Assembly (NCBI GenBank): GCA_008015095.1
Contig: SSEV01000007.1
Span: forward strand, 1 to 58,770
Source of the DNA: Lysobacteraceae bacterium
GTDB taxonomy: Bacteria > Pseudomonadota > Gammaproteobacteria > Xanthomonadales > Xanthomonadaceae
Reading direction: 5' to 3'
DNA: 58,770 nt
The notes under the pieces are model-generated. The model was not told where the DNA came from, made no database searches, and was given only the letters and a program-made list of their open reading frames with translations. This document shows, piece by piece, positions 9,982-19,122 of the stretch (positions are counted from its first letter, which is position 1; each line of letters opens with the position of its first letter). The position numbers and the translations under genes are program-made.

Positions 9982-10020
9982 ACTGGTTTTCGTCACTGGT
10001 TTTCATCACTGGTTTTCGTC
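9982..10020. repeat. Three tandem 13-bp repeats
   Basis: ACTGGTTTTCRTC occurs three times head to tail with one A/G difference in the middle copy (9982-9994, 9995-10007, 10008-10020). The repeat lies about 290 bp upstream of the LuxR regulator start. It could be slippage-derived or an array of binding sites; nothing here decides. Confidence 0.9.
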
Positions 10021-10088
10021 ATAGCGCCCTTCTTTTGAGGGATCCGGCCCTATTTCCCGCGCGGTTATGCAAGGTAAGCATGGGGTGC

Positions 10089-10119
10089 GCATAAGCCCTG
10101 CGTACCGCAAGGCTTATGC
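10089..10119 (-). terminator. Stem-loop downstream of the rhs-sel1 unit
   Basis: GCATAAGCC and GGCTTATGC form a perfect 9-bp stem. An inner TGCG/CGCA extends it after one mismatch, closing a 3-nt loop. It lies 63 bp past the stop of the Sel1 gene. No U-run follows on the minus strand, so termination is likely but not proven. Confidence 0.5.
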
Positions 10120-10181
10120 ACGAAACAGGTTGTCCGCACGCCCGAAACGACATGTGGCGTGCATGAAATGCAATGCCGGTA

Positions 10182-10604
10182 TCAGGCGTTACCCATCATT
10201 TTCGAAAACTCGATAGCGGCTTTCCTGTTCTTCGCAACACCGATGCCCCAGTAAAACATCCGGTATAGCTCTTTTGCCGCGGATGAATCCCCACAACGCA
10301 AGGCGCGTAGATACATGGCTGCCGCCTGTGCGAGATCTTTCTTCACCCCTTCGCCTTTCTCATAACACACCGCCAGATCGAATGCCGCGTCGGCAAGATC
10401 GTGATTCGCGGCTTTTTTGAGCAGCGCAACCGCCTTTTTGTGGTCTTTTTTGACATGCGCGCCATGCAAGTACCATGTCGCCAGGGCGTAGCTGGCTCTA
10501 TGGTCTCCTTCTGAAATCGCGGTTTTCAGATGGTTGTACGCATCTTCCGATGGTCCATTCTTGCGTGCGATGGACAATGCTTTTTGATAAGCCTTGCTTT
10601 TCAT
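10182..10604 (-). CDS. Sel1-repeat (TPR-like) protein, candidate Rhs immunity protein
   Basis: A 140-aa soluble protein made of about three Sel1-like repeats. Each has the A...YA..Y..G pattern, for example ASYALATWYLHGAHV, AAFDLAVCYEKGEGV and AKELYRMFYWGIGV, with DHKKAVALLKKAA-type linkers. It starts 4 bp after the stop of the rhs gene and is clearly in the same transcript. In polymorphic toxin loci the gene directly behind the variable Rhs tip usually encodes the cognate immunity protein, and SLR proteins are a known immunity class. Base composition is visibly poorer in GC than the Rhs core and similar to the tip, as expected for an exchanged toxin-immunity cassette. The immunity role is inferred from position. 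Confidence 0.8.
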   Translation of the reverse strand: MKSKAYQKALSIARKNGPSEDAYNHLKTAISEGDHRASYALATWYLHGAHVKKDHKKAVALLKKAANHDLADAAFDLAVCYEKGEGVKKDLAQAAAMYLRALRCGDSSAAKELYRMFYWGIGVAKNRKAAIEFSKMMGNA

Positions 10605-10608
10605 GGCG

Positions 10609-13600
10609 CTATTTTTTTCTGGGGGGCTTGGGGGACGGCGGTGTTGGTGGCTTCGGTTTCTTCGGTTTTGGCGGCCACGGCCCTTTATGGCCGGGCGGGC
10701 GCCTGCTAGGCGGCCTTCGCGATGTATCGCCCTTTTCTCCGCCTTGATCTCGCTGTTTCCGGGCTTGGCCCGCTTGGTGCTTCCCTCTCGTGCTACGCCT
10801 CGCGTTTTTCTTGTGCTCGGCTCCGCGTAATGCGGCCCGCCGCACAGCGCCTTTCACGCTACCACCATTTCTAACTTCGTTGACGACTTCCCTTACGGCG
10901 CGGGCACCAGCCATTTCGTCCGCAACTCCGCCGCCAGGCCTCTGAGACTCCGCGTAATGCAGCGCTTCGTAAGCCTCATCGTCGAGAAAAAGTCCCGCGG
11001 ATGCAGCAAATGCTCTTTCTCCCGGTTCACCACCAGCGCGACCATCTGGATCGACAAATCGATAGGGGCTGTTATAGGCATACGCGTAGCGATTGAAATG
11101 TCTGTAATCGCCGTCGTACGCCGTCACCGGATCGACCGAGAGGAAGCGCCCGATCGACTGGTCGTAATAGCGCTGCTGCATGTAGGTCAGGCCGGTGGCG
11201 CTGTCCATCATGTGGCCGGTGTAGCCGATGCCGTTGAAGGCCGGCTTGCCGATGATCGCGCCCCAGGGCTCGTAGTCGTTGCGCTCGATCACCGCGCCGG
11301 TTTCGCTGGTCACCGCCGTCGGGCTGCCCAGCGCGTCGGTGTGCTGGTACTTGACCGTCACCGCGCCGGTCGGATGGGCGATGTCGCGGATCGCGATCAC
11401 GCTGCCGCCGAGGTAGAGGTTCTCCGAGTATTTCGGGTACTGATCGTCCCATTGGAACAGCAGTTGTCCGGACTGGCTGTACTGCGACAGCGACAGTGTC
11501 CCGTTCGGGGTGGTCGGGGTCGGGTAGCGCCAGTTCAGCACGCGCCGGCCGTGGCCGTCGTAGCGGTAGTACTCCTTGCTCGTCGCGCCGCGCAGGCGGT
11601 TGCCGTAGTCGAACTCGAAGGTCTGGCCGTTCTTGTTGCTCAGATTGCCCTGGAGGTCGTAGGCCAGGCCGAGCACGGAGGCGCCGGCGGTATTGCGGAT
11701 GTTGGTGAGGCGGTTGTTCTGGTCGTAGACGTACTCGGCGTAGTCCTTCACCCCGGCGAGCTTCCACGACTTGAGGTTGTCCAGCGCGTCGTAGCTGAAG
11801 CGGTGCCAGTGGTCGCCGCCGAAGCTGCCCGAACCGGCCGCGGTCAGGCGATCCAGGCCGTCGTATTGCATCCAGCGGTCGCGCAAGTCGTAGCCCGGGG
11901 TCAGTTCGTTGGCGATGTGCTCGACATTGCCGTTGGCGTCGTAGTAGTGGGTGTAATCCAGCACGCCGCCGCTACTGCTCACGCGCTGCGGCAGTTGCCT
12001 GGCGTTCTGGGTCATCGTGTGGACGATGCCGTTGCCGTAGGTGAACTGCTTGAGCGCGCCGTTGGGGTAGTAGCTCGCGCCCGAGGCGTAGGTTTTGTTG
12101 GTGTGGTCGCGGACCTGGGTGGGTTGGCCGAGCGCATTGGGCGCGTAGTCGATCTGCAGACCGGTCGGATAGGTCTGGCGCGACTGGCTGGCGTTGCGGT
12201 CGTACTCGTAGCCGATGCCCCAGGTGTACCAACCGGGCTGGCTGGAGGATTCCCCGGTCAGCAGGCGGCGCGGGTTGTAGGTGTAGGCGTTGATCACCGG
12301 GGTGGTGTTGCCCGGGTCGTTGTAGGTGGTGATGCTGGCGGTCAGGCCGTCCTTCTCGTAGGTCCAGACCTGGTTGCCGCGTCCGTCGGGGAAGGTGAGG
12401 GTCTTCAGGCGGTGCCGCGCGTCGTAGGTGCGGGTGACCTTGCGTGGCGAGTTGACGCCTTCGGCCCAGTTGCAGGTGTTCGCATCCGGCAGGCTCAGGC
12501 CCGCCGAGGAGGCGGTCAGGTTGCCGGCCTCGTCGTAGCCGAACCAGGTCGCGCCGGTCTCCGGCTCGATCGTCTTGCACAGACGGCCGGCCACGTCGTA
12601 GACGTACTTGCGCTCCACGCGCTGGCTGTTGTCGGCGCTGCGGCGGATCAGGGTGATCGGCCGGTCGTAGGCGTCGCGCACGATCTCGGTGACCTTGTTC
12701 TCCGGCTCGGCGATCCACACCGGGGTGTCGTAGTCCGGTTCGTCGTAGACCAGATGGCCGGAGGTGGTCTGCAGCCCGCGCGGGTTGGTGACGCGGACCT
12801 GGAAGTTCTGCAGGTAATCGGTCGTGGTGACCAGCGCGCCGTGTTCGCTGTCCTGTTCGGTCCTGGTCACGCGATCGAGCGCGTCGTACTGGGTGCGGGT
12901 GCCCTGGGTCACGTCCCAGTGATTACCGACGTTGCGGGTCGGGTAGGACTGGAAGGTCACCCGGCCGTCGGTGTCGAAGCGTTTGACCACCTGGCTCAAG
13001 GTGTTGCCGATGTCGCTGACATCGAGGGACTCTTCCAACACCGGACGCCAGAGCGCGTCGTAGTAGGTGTTGACGTGTTTGTTGCCCTCGTAGCGGCTGG
13101 CGCGCCAATGCCCGGCCGGCAGGCCGTGTTCGTCGAGGTTGATCTGTTGGAACGAGAGCGACACCGGGTTCCAGCGGGTGTCGTCGCAGGTCTCGATCGC
13201 CGCGGCCGCGGGATAGGTGATGCTGGCGATCCGGCCCATCGGGTCGTAGTCGTAGCAGGTCTTGGCCCGGGTCTCGTCGGTGACCGAAGTGATCCAGCCC
13301 AGGTTGTTGACCTCGGCCGATTCGCTCGCGCCTTCCGGCGCTTCCGGCGTGGCCGGATAGCCGATCGTGCGCGGCACGCCGCGGTGGTAGTTGCCCAGCC
13401 AGATCGTGTGGCCGTTGGCGTCGGTGTCGGTGTTGAGGTTGCCGTCCGGCCAGTAGCTGAGGATGCTGACCAGCTTGCCGAACTTGTACTGCTTCCACGG
13501 CAAGGCCTGGGCGTTGTACTCGGTCTCGCTGAGCACCTGGCCGGTACCGGCATGGGTGACCTTCTTGACCTGGCCGATCACCCACTTGCCCAGATCATGG

Positions 13601-15438
13601 TGATACTCGGTGCTCTCGGTCTTCGCATACCACGGGCTGTAGCGCGAGACGCTCAGCGGCCGGGCGAAGGCGTCGAAGCTGTTGATCGTGCGGGTCAGGG
13701 CCACGCCCTGCTGCGTGATCACCGTGGTGCGTTGCGGCCGATAGGCGCCGCTCGACCAGTCGTCGGCGTACTCGGTGGCCGAGTAGCCGATCACATCCGG
13801 GAACGGCATCAGTCCAATCTCGGCGTTGTTCACATAGCCGTAGTCGGTGCGCGAGAGCACGCTCGCGCCGCTGCGCCGCTCGACGCTGAGCAGCTGGCTC
13901 TCGTCCTCGCCGTAGATCTTGCCGAAGGTCGAGACCGTGGTGCTGCCGTCCGGGTCGGTGACCGTGACCGTCTTGCGCGTGGGCACGGGATTGTTGGTGC
14001 AGGCTTGCGCGACGCAGGCTTCCAGGCCGGCGTAGCTGTACTGCCAGGTCGCCGGGCTCAGGCCCGGGCCCTGGATCACCTTGCTCTGCAGCGACCACAC
14101 GTCCTTGAACGCCGGGTACAGGTTGTGGCTGTTCTGCGCGGCGTCCTGATAGCCGCCGTCGCCGCCATCGTCCCAGCCGAACACGCACTCGCCCGGCACG
14201 TGGGTGCGCCCGTGGCGCATGGTCTTGAAGTTGAAGGTGCCGCGCGCGCCGGATGGGTGCTTGATCTCGAAAGGATAGATCGCGGTCGAGAGGTATTTGT
14301 CGTAGGAACAGAAGGTGACCTTCTCGTAGATCTCCACCTGCTGCGTCGCCCAACTGCCGCCTGGCGTCGTGACGAATCGCAGTTCATACCGCGGCTCGTA
14401 CGCGACGTAGTTGCCCGGACCGACGGTGTAGGTCCAGGTCGAGTTGTCCGGGTTGGTCGCCGTGGTCAGAATGCCGCCCACGCCCGCCGTGAGGCTGTCG
14501 TTGTAGGTATACGTCCACGTCTTGCCGTGCGCGGTGGCCGAAACAATCTGATCGTCCGCCCCATACGCGAAGTCGATCCGCCGGCCATCGCTGGCCACGA
14601 TGCTCAACAGCTTGCGGCCCTGCCACTGGTACTGCACCCAGTTCCCAAACCGGTCCTGCACCAGGGTCGGATACAGCCGCAGCTCGCTGCGGTTGTGGAC
14701 GATCTGCGCCCCCGATTGCAGCGCCGGGGTCACCGTGGACGGATAGAAACTGCGCACCATCCAGTTGAAGGTGTACTTGTTGCCATCCGGATCGACCGCC
14801 CAGAACCCTTCGCCCAGATGGCCGCTGGCCAGCGTGGACTCGCAGCCCAGGTACCAGAAGTCCTTGGTCACCCAGCGCACGCCCGAGAGCGTCGGCCGCA
14901 CCAGCTTCGGCGAGGTGCTCGCCGTCAGCAGGTACAACTCGCCGTTGCCGCCATTGACGAACATGTTCGGCACATCGTTCGTCGCCACATCGCCCTGCTG
15001 CTGCGGGCCGCTGCAGCGCGCATAGGGCGCGGCGCCTCCCACGCGCCAGTACTGCGACGGGTCCGGCGGCGCCTGCCAGCCGTAGCTGGTGTAGGAGACG
15101 TTGCTCAGATACGGAATGTCCATCTCCCAGTTGCCGAACAACGACTCGACGGCCGCATTGTTGGGTGAACCGAAACTCAGCTTGCGCCCCACCCGCACCG
15201 GCAGCGCGTTGTTGCCGGGAATGTCGATGTCGGTCACCGCAAACGAGGCCGTACCGTCGAACAGATTGATCTGCTCGCCGAACAGCTCCGGCCCAAGCTG
15301 GCCGAGGGTCTGACGGTTCTTGATCTTCTCGCCGTACGCCTGGCCCCATTGAATCTGGGCCGTGGCGGTGAAGGCGGTGAGCGAGAGCAGGAAAGCGCGG
15401 AGGAGGGCGCTGAAACGACGGCAACGACTTGGAACCAT
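10609..15438 (-). CDS. Secreted Rhs/YD-repeat protein with variable C-terminal tip
   Basis: A 1609-aa protein. I place the start at the ATG at 15438, which opens directly into a signal peptide (MVPSRCRRFSALLRAFLLSLTA, cut near ATA/QIQ); an upstream in-frame Met at 15522 would put a polar leader in front. Many YD repeats (YDALDRV, YDPMGRI, YDGHGRRV) fill the body. The Rhs core closes with YYDQSIGRFLSVDPV and NSPYRFVDPDG. The last 143 residues (about 1467-1609) differ: strongly basic, with a GKHQAGQARKQRDQGGEKGD block and a Pro/Lys tail. I do not recognise this tip. There is no PAAR or VgrG-type N-terminus, so export is by Sec rather than as a type VI cargo. It is followed at once by the Sel1 gene. 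A contact-dependent toxin is the likely role. Confidence 0.9.
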   Translation of the reverse strand: MVPSRCRRFSALLRAFLLSLTAFTATAQIQWGQAYGEKIKNRQTLGQLGPELFGEQINLFDGTASFAVTDIDIPGNNALPVRVGRKLSFGSPNNAAVESLFGNWEMDIPYLSNVSYTSYGWQAPPDPSQYWRVGGAAPYARCSGPQQQGDVATNDVPNMFVNGGNGELYLLTASTSPKLVRPTLSGVRWVTKDFWYLGCESTLASGHLGEGFWAVDPDGNKYTFNWMVRSFYPSTVTPALQSGAQIVHNRSELRLYPTLVQDRFGNWVQYQWQGRKLLSIVASDGRRIDFAYGADDQIVSATAHGKTWTYTYNDSLTAGVGGILTTATNPDNSTWTYTVGPGNYVAYEPRYELRFVTTPGGSWATQQVEIYEKVTFCSYDKYLSTAIYPFEIKHPSGARGTFNFKTMRHGRTHVPGECVFGWDDGGDGGYQDAAQNSHNLYPAFKDVWSLQSKVIQGPGLSPATWQYSYAGLEACVAQACTNNPVPTRKTVTVTDPDGSTTVSTFGKIYGEDESQLLSVERRSGASVLSRTDYGYVNNAEIGLMPFPDVIGYSATEYADDWSSGAYRPQRTTVITQQGVALTRTINSFDAFARPLSVSRYSPWYAKTESTEYHHDLGKWVIGQVKKVTHAGTGQVLSETEYNAQALPWKQYKFGKLVSILSYWPDGNLNTDTDANGHTIWLGNYHRGVPRTIGYPATPEAPEGASESAEVNNLGWITSVTDETRAKTCYDYDPMGRIASITYPAAAAIETCDDTRWNPVSLSFQQINLDEHGLPAGHWRASRYEGNKHVNTYYDALWRPVLEESLDVSDIGNTLSQVVKRFDTDGRVTFQSYPTRNVGNHWDVTQGTRTQYDALDRVTRTEQDSEHGALVTTTDYLQNFQVRVTNPRGLQTTSGHLVYDEPDYDTPVWIAEPENKVTEIVRDAYDRPITLIRRSADNSQRVERKYVYDVAGRLCKTIEPETGATWFGYDEAGNLTASSAGLSLPDANTCNWAEGVNSPRKVTRTYDARHRLKTLTFPDGRGNQVWTYEKDGLTASITTYNDPGNTTPVINAYTYNPRRLLTGESSSQPGWYTWGIGYEYDRNASQSRQTYPTGLQIDYAPNALGQPTQVRDHTNKTYASGASYYPNGALKQFTYGNGIVHTMTQNARQLPQRVSSSGGVLDYTHYYDANGNVEHIANELTPGYDLRDRWMQYDGLDRLTAAGSGSFGGDHWHRFSYDALDNLKSWKLAGVKDYAEYVYDQNNRLTNIRNTAGASVLGLAYDLQGNLSNKNGQTFEFDYGNRLRGATSKEYYRYDGHGRRVLNWRYPTPTTPNGTLSLSQYSQSGQLLFQWDDQYPKYSENLYLGGSVIAIRDIAHPTGAVTVKYQHTDALGSPTAVTSETGAVIERNDYEPWGAIIGKPAFNGIGYTGHMMDSATGLTYMQQRYYDQSIGRFLSVDPVTAYDGDYRHFNRYAYAYNSPYRFVDPDGRAGGEPGERAFAASAGLFLDDEAYEALHYAESQRPGGGVADEMAGARAVREVVNEVRNGGSVKGAVRRAALRGAEHKKNARRSTRGKHQAGQARKQRDQGGEKGDTSRRPPSRRPPGHKGPWPPKPKKPKPPTPPSPKPPRKK

Positions 15439-15839
15439 TGTGTTTTTCTTCTTCCGGGAAGGGCTGGGAGAGTGTGCAAGAGCGGCGTCGCGGGAACTGA
15501 GACCACCCGCGGGGCGCGGCATGGTAGCCGAAGCGCTCTCAATCGAGAAGTTGAAAAACTGAACGCCAGCGCGGATGACAAATCCGCCAAACTCAACCCA
15601 TGCGCTCGAGCTCTTTGGTAAGCGGCCTGCTGCCGCGGAGATCAGGTTTTTGCAATAAGGAGTTCGTTATGCAAACGATTGCCCCATTGAAAGCGAGTAC
15701 GGCGATATTTGGATTTGCGGCTTGGCTGTGTTTGCAGATGTTAGGGAAAGCCCGAACAACACCGTCGCCGGTGCGAACAGCCACGCTGGCGACGAAGCGG
15801 CGAGTCAAAACGCAAAGGAGGTGCGTTTTTCAAGCCCTC
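15439..15839. other. 401-bp intergenic stretch upstream of rhs
   Basis: This lies between the rhs start and the 3' end of the SDR gene, both on the minus strand. It contains the rhs upstream region, a weak plus-strand small-ORF candidate at 15669 and one copy of a hairpin repeat at 15793-15834, each listed. Nothing else is recognisable. Confidence 0.5.
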
Positions 15840-15911
15840 TCAAAATCCGTAGCGCAGGAACCCGCCATCCACCGCGATGCATTCGCCGGTGATGTAGTTC
15901 GCTGCTGGTAG
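15669..15911 (+). CDS. Doubtful small ORF with a strong Shine-Dalgarno
   Basis: ATG at 15669 has a perfect AAGGAG 6 nt upstream. The first 30 residues ([20 protein letters not shown]...) look like a signal peptide or membrane helix. The reading frame then runs through the hairpin repeat (15793-15834) and antisense into the SDR gene, so its second half is unlikely to be native. It may be the 5' stump of a gene cut by the repeat, or chance. Confidence 0.25.
   Translation: MQTIAPLKASTAIFGFAAWLCLQMLGKARTTPSPVRTATLATKRRVKTQRRCVFQALSKSVAQEPAIHRDAFAGDVVRCW
15793..15834 (+). repeat. Hairpin intergenic repeat, copy 1
   Basis: CGAAGCGGCGAGTCAAAACGC, then a variable 9-nt loop, then GCGTTTTTCAA. AAAACGC/GCGTTTT forms a 7-bp stem with a T-run. 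The left arm is identical over 21 bp to the copy at 34516. It lies just past the 3' end of the SDR gene. Confidence 0.75.
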
Positions 15912-16616
15912 GCACAGAAACGCCACTGCTGCGGCCACTTCCTCGGGTTCGCCGATTCGTCCTAGCGGAGTGCGCAACAACACTTCATCCAGATAGTCGG
16001 GGTCGGCCAGCTTGCCCGAGGTGCGTCGGGTGCGGATATACCAAGGCGCAACCGCATTCACGCGCACCCCGTCTTCGGCCCATTCGATCGCGAGATTGCG
16101 CGTCATCTGATGCATGGCGGCCTTGCTCATGCCGTAGGGCGCACCGCTGCGCACATGGGTGACGCCCGAAACGCTACCGACATTGACGATGCTGGAATTG
16201 GCATGCCGGGTCAGTAGCGGATAGGCATAACGCGATAATTCGAAGGCGCTGAACAGGTTGGTCTCGAAAATCGCCCGCCATTCGTCCTCAGCGTAGTCGG
16301 TGACTGGTTTAGTCAGATTGGCGCCCGCGTTGTTGACCAGGATATTGAGGCCATCGCCGATGTCCTCGACCCAATCGAGCAGCTCGCGGCGTTGCTCGGC
16401 GTCGGCGACGTCGGCGACACAGGTGCGCAGTTCGCCCTCTGGAAATTCCTCGATCAACTCGCTACGAACCATATCCAGGCCGTTACTGTCACGTGCGGCG
16501 ACCAGTACGCGCGCGCCAAAGCCGAGTAGTTCTCGGGCGATCGCGCGCCCGATGCCGGCGCTACCGCCGGTGACCAGCGCAAGTTGTCCGTCCAGACGCC
16601 AGCGGTGAGGATCCAT
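15840..16616 (-). CDS. SDR-family NAD(P)-dependent oxidoreductase (tropinone-reductase-like)
   Basis: A 258-aa classical short-chain dehydrogenase. The cofactor loop TGGSAGIG is at residues 16-23, NNAG at 95-98, and the catalytic set is Ser148 (GSVS) and Tyr161-x3-Lys165 (YGMSK). A C-terminal [18 protein letters not shown] and [10 protein letters not shown] are typical of the family. The N-terminal [14 protein letters not shown] pattern resembles the tropinone reductase-like branch. It would reduce or oxidise a small carbonyl/alcohol substrate in the cytosol; the substrate cannot be read from sequence. Divergent from the small lipoprotein gene, with which its start region overlaps or abuts. 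Confidence 0.92.
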   Translation of the reverse strand: MDPHRWRLDGQLALVTGGSAGIGRAIARELLGFGARVLVAARDSNGLDMVRSELIEEFPEGELRTCVADVADAEQRRELLDWVEDIGDGLNILVNNAGANLTKPVTDYAEDEWRAIFETNLFSAFELSRYAYPLLTRHANSSIVNVGSVSGVTHVRSGAPYGMSKAAMHQMTRNLAIEWAEDGVRVNAVAPWYIRTRRTSGKLADPDYLDEVLLRTPLGRIGEPEEVAAAVAFLCLPAANYITGECIAVDGGFLRYGF

Positions 16617-16680
16617 GTACGGAACCCTTCGGAGCGGGATTGCGCGTAGGATAAGCCGAGCCCAGGTTCCGGGTCATATC

Positions 16681-16983
16681 ATGTTCTATCCCGTGATGCC
16701 CCATTCCATCATGCTTCGCGCCGAATCGCTTCCGCGCTTTTGCGCGACCTCATCCTGGGCAGGCGTGCTCGCCGTCGCCCTCTTCGTCTCGCTCCCGGCC
16801 TGCTCGCCTCCCGAAGCGCCTGAAACCGAACGCCATCCCGAGCCGATCGCACCGAGCGGACAACACGGCGCACTGCGCGAAGCCATTCAGCAGCCGATCG
16901 ACGAAGCCAAAGCCGCGCGCGAACTTCCCGAAGAGGCGGCGCGGCGACAACGCGCCGAGATCGACGCGCAGACCGGCGGTTGA
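16681..16983 (+). CDS. Small lipoprotein
   Basis: About 100 residues. The hydrophobic segment SWAGVLAVALFVSLPAC ends in a lipobox (LPAC). The mature part (about 50 residues) is short, charged and Pro/Glu/Ala-rich, with no domain I know. The start is uncertain: ATG at 16681, 16696 and 16711 are all in frame and none has a clear ribosome binding site. It ends just before a strong bidirectional terminator. Confidence 0.6.
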   Translation: MFYPVMPHSIMLRAESLPRFCATSSWAGVLAVALFVSLPACSPPEAPETERHPEPIAPSGQHGALREAIQQPIDEAKAARELPEEAARRQRAEIDAQTGG

Positions 16984-17006
16984 GCGCCGACGGTTGATCG
17001 CACGAT

Positions 17007-17037
17007 GCAAGACGCCCGGCGGCGCCGGGCGTCTTGC
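17007..17037. terminator. Strong bidirectional terminator
   Basis: A perfect 14-bp GC-rich stem (GCAAGACGCCCGGC / GCCGGGCGTCTTGC) with a 3-nt loop lies between two convergent genes, the lipoprotein (ends 16983) and sppA (ends 17068). Confidence 0.8.
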
Positions 17038-17067
17038 GCATATCCTTAGCGTATCTCTGGGCTGGGA

Positions 17068-18975
17068 TCAGAACCCACAGAAGCAGTAGGCCAAGGCCCT
17101 GATCGGCGCACCGCCGGGCTGCGGCTGCAACGAACGCTCGAGAATACGCAGATCCTGCGCCGTTTGCGGCAGCGCGCGCGTCAGCATCGCGCGTGCGAGA
17201 TCGGAATAGTTGAACACCGCGCGCCCCAGACCGCTGCGCACAAAACCACCGAACCACCGCTCGAACGGCGTGCCCTGGTGTTCGATGTAGCGCACGCGGT
17301 ATTCGCCCGGCTTGCCGAGTTTGACGCGCTGCGCCGCATCTTCTATCGCGGTCTGGAGCCCGCCGAGAGCGTCAACCAATCCGCGTTCCTTGGCTTGCGC
17401 GCCGCTCCACACGCGGCCACGGGCGACCGCATCGATCTCCGCCACCGGACGTTTGCGCGCCTGCGACACGCGGCCCGTGAAGTCGCGATACCCCTTCTCG
17501 ATGACGCTTTGGAATACCTGGCCGCCCTCGGGCGCCAGCGGACGGCTGATATCGAAGGAGCCCGCATACTTGGTGGTGCCCACGCCGTCGGTGTGCACGC
17601 CTACTTTCTGCAGTGTGCGCGGGATCGTCGGGATCACGCCGAAGATACCGATCGAACCGGTGATCGTGGATGGATCGGCGTAGATGCGGTCGGCGTTCAT
17701 GCTGATCCAGTAGCCGCCCGAAGCGGCGAGATCGCCCATCGACACGACCACAGGCTTGCCCGCCTTCTTCAGCGCCACCACTTCGCGGCGGATCTGCTCG
17801 GAAGCGAAGACTTCGCCGCCGGGCGAATCCACGCGCAGCACCAGCGCTTTCACGCTGTCGTCCTCACGCGCTTCGCGCAGCAGTTCGGCGGTGGATTCGC
17901 CGCCGACGCTGCCGGGAGGCTGCTCGCCGCCGGCGATGTCGCCCTCCGCGACCACGACCGCGACGCCGGGGTCGCTGCTGAAATCCGCCAGCCCGGACTG
18001 CATTTGCAGATGCGCCAGATACGCACGGAACGACACTTGGCGATATCCGGTTTCGGAATCCTCATCGGCGACGCCGCGCTCGGTGAGCAGATCCTCGATC
18101 TCTTCGGCGGTCTTCAAGCCATCGACCAGCTTCTGTTGCAGCGCGTACTTGGCCAGATCGCCCTGAGCCGCGCTGATATCGGCGGCCAGCGTGTCGATGC
18201 TCGCGGCGAGTTTCTGCGGGTCGAGCTTGCGTACCTTGGCGATGTCGGCCAGATAGCGCTGCCAGACGTCATTCATCCAGAACAGGTCCGCTTCCTTCGC
18301 TTCGGGAGAGGCCGCGTCGAGCACATAAGGTTCAGCCGCGGACTTGTATTCGCCGACCTTGAACAGATGCACGTCCACGCCGAGCTTGTCCTGCAGCGCT
18401 TCGCGGTAGTACTGGCGGTATCGGCCGAGGCCTTCGAGCAGTATCCCGCCCATCGGATCGAGGTAGACCTCGTTGGCCTGCGCAGCGAGCAGATATTGGC
18501 CCTGATCGAAACTCTCGCCGAAGGCCACGATCTGCTTGCCGCTGGCGCGCAGTTTGGCCAAGGCTTCGGCGACCTCGCGGATCGACGCATAGCCGGAGAA
18601 CTGCATCCGGTCCACACGCAACAGCACGCGCTCCACGCGCTTGTCGTCCTTGGCCTCATCCAGCACGCGCAACAGATCGCGCAGCTGGATTTCGGCGCCA
18701 CGCTCGTCGCCAAGCGCCTCGGCCGCGGCCCGGCTCAGCGGATCGATCGAATACTGTTCGACCAGCCGCCCTTCAGGCGCCAGCACCAGGGTGCTGCGCT
18801 CCAGGACCGGGGCCGAGCGTTTGCCGCTCATCTGGGCGCTCATCAATCCGGCCAGCAACATCAGCAGTAAGCCGAAGAACAGAATGTTCAGGATGAGCCG
18901 GCGGGTGAAGTTCATGGCATCCCAGATGCCGATGAGGACGCTGGCGATGGGGCCGCGCTGGCGCGGTTGGTTCAT
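17068..18975 (-). CDS. sppA: Signal peptide peptidase SppA, 67K type
   Basis: A 635-aa inner-membrane serine protease that degrades leftover signal peptides. The start at 18975 has GGAG 8 nt upstream; an in-frame Met at 19080 has no such support. One N-terminal membrane anchor (ILNILFFGLLLMLLAGLM, about residues 28-45) is followed by tandem ClpP-like domains. The catalytic dyad is visible: Lys211 in VGEYKSAAEPYV from the N-domain and Ser419 in DLAASGGYWIS from the C-domain, matching the Lys/Ser dyad of the long E. coli-type enzyme. DSPGGEVFASE and TGSIGIFG are further family motifs. It stands alone between a terminator and the MATE gene. Confidence 0.95.
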   Translation of the reverse strand: MNQPRQRGPIASVLIGIWDAMNFTRRLILNILFFGLLLMLLAGLMSAQMSGKRSAPVLERSTLVLAPEGRLVEQYSIDPLSRAAAEALGDERGAEIQLRDLLRVLDEAKDDKRVERVLLRVDRMQFSGYASIREVAEALAKLRASGKQIVAFGESFDQGQYLLAAQANEVYLDPMGGILLEGLGRYRQYYREALQDKLGVDVHLFKVGEYKSAAEPYVLDAASPEAKEADLFWMNDVWQRYLADIAKVRKLDPQKLAASIDTLAADISAAQGDLAKYALQQKLVDGLKTAEEIEDLLTERGVADEDSETGYRQVSFRAYLAHLQMQSGLADFSSDPGVAVVVAEGDIAGGEQPPGSVGGESTAELLREAREDDSVKALVLRVDSPGGEVFASEQIRREVVALKKAGKPVVVSMGDLAASGGYWISMNADRIYADPSTITGSIGIFGVIPTIPRTLQKVGVHTDGVGTTKYAGSFDISRPLAPEGGQVFQSVIEKGYRDFTGRVSQARKRPVAEIDAVARGRVWSGAQAKERGLVDALGGLQTAIEDAAQRVKLGKPGEYRVRYIEHQGTPFERWFGGFVRSGLGRAVFNYSDLARAMLTRALPQTAQDLRILERSLQPQPGGAPIRALAYCFCGF

Positions 18976-19122
18976 TGCAGATTCTCCGTGTGCCGAGGTT
19001 GCGCGATGGAAACAGGTGGCGATCCTCCGGCACCGGAACGCCATGATTGCGAGGTCTGTACGGCCCCTGCGCGAGGCCATCGGAAATTCGCAACGCCAGT
19101 GTGCCGGGCGGTCGTGAAGACG

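Larger units (their letters stand above)
9695..10181. other. 487-bp intergenic stretch without a gene
   Basis: This holds the upstream region of the LuxR gene and the downstream region of the Sel1 gene, both on the minus strand. It contains the triple 13-bp repeat (9982-10020) and the hairpin at 10089-10119 listed separately. I see no convincing coding sequence or promoter motif. Confidence 0.6.

Noticed and set aside
9982..10020. CRISPR array
   Set aside because: Units are contiguous 13-mers without spacers, and no cas gene is nearby.
10957..15168. 1403-codon open frame on the plus strand, antisense to rhs
   Set aside because: It is the mirror of the repeat-rich, high-GC Rhs gene. The translation is a low-complexity Val/Ala/Gly/Arg string, with no ribosome binding site or domain.
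17164..18870. 568-codon plus-strand frame antisense to sppA
   Set aside because: sppA shows its full catalytic dyad on the other strand; the antisense protein has no recognisable pattern.
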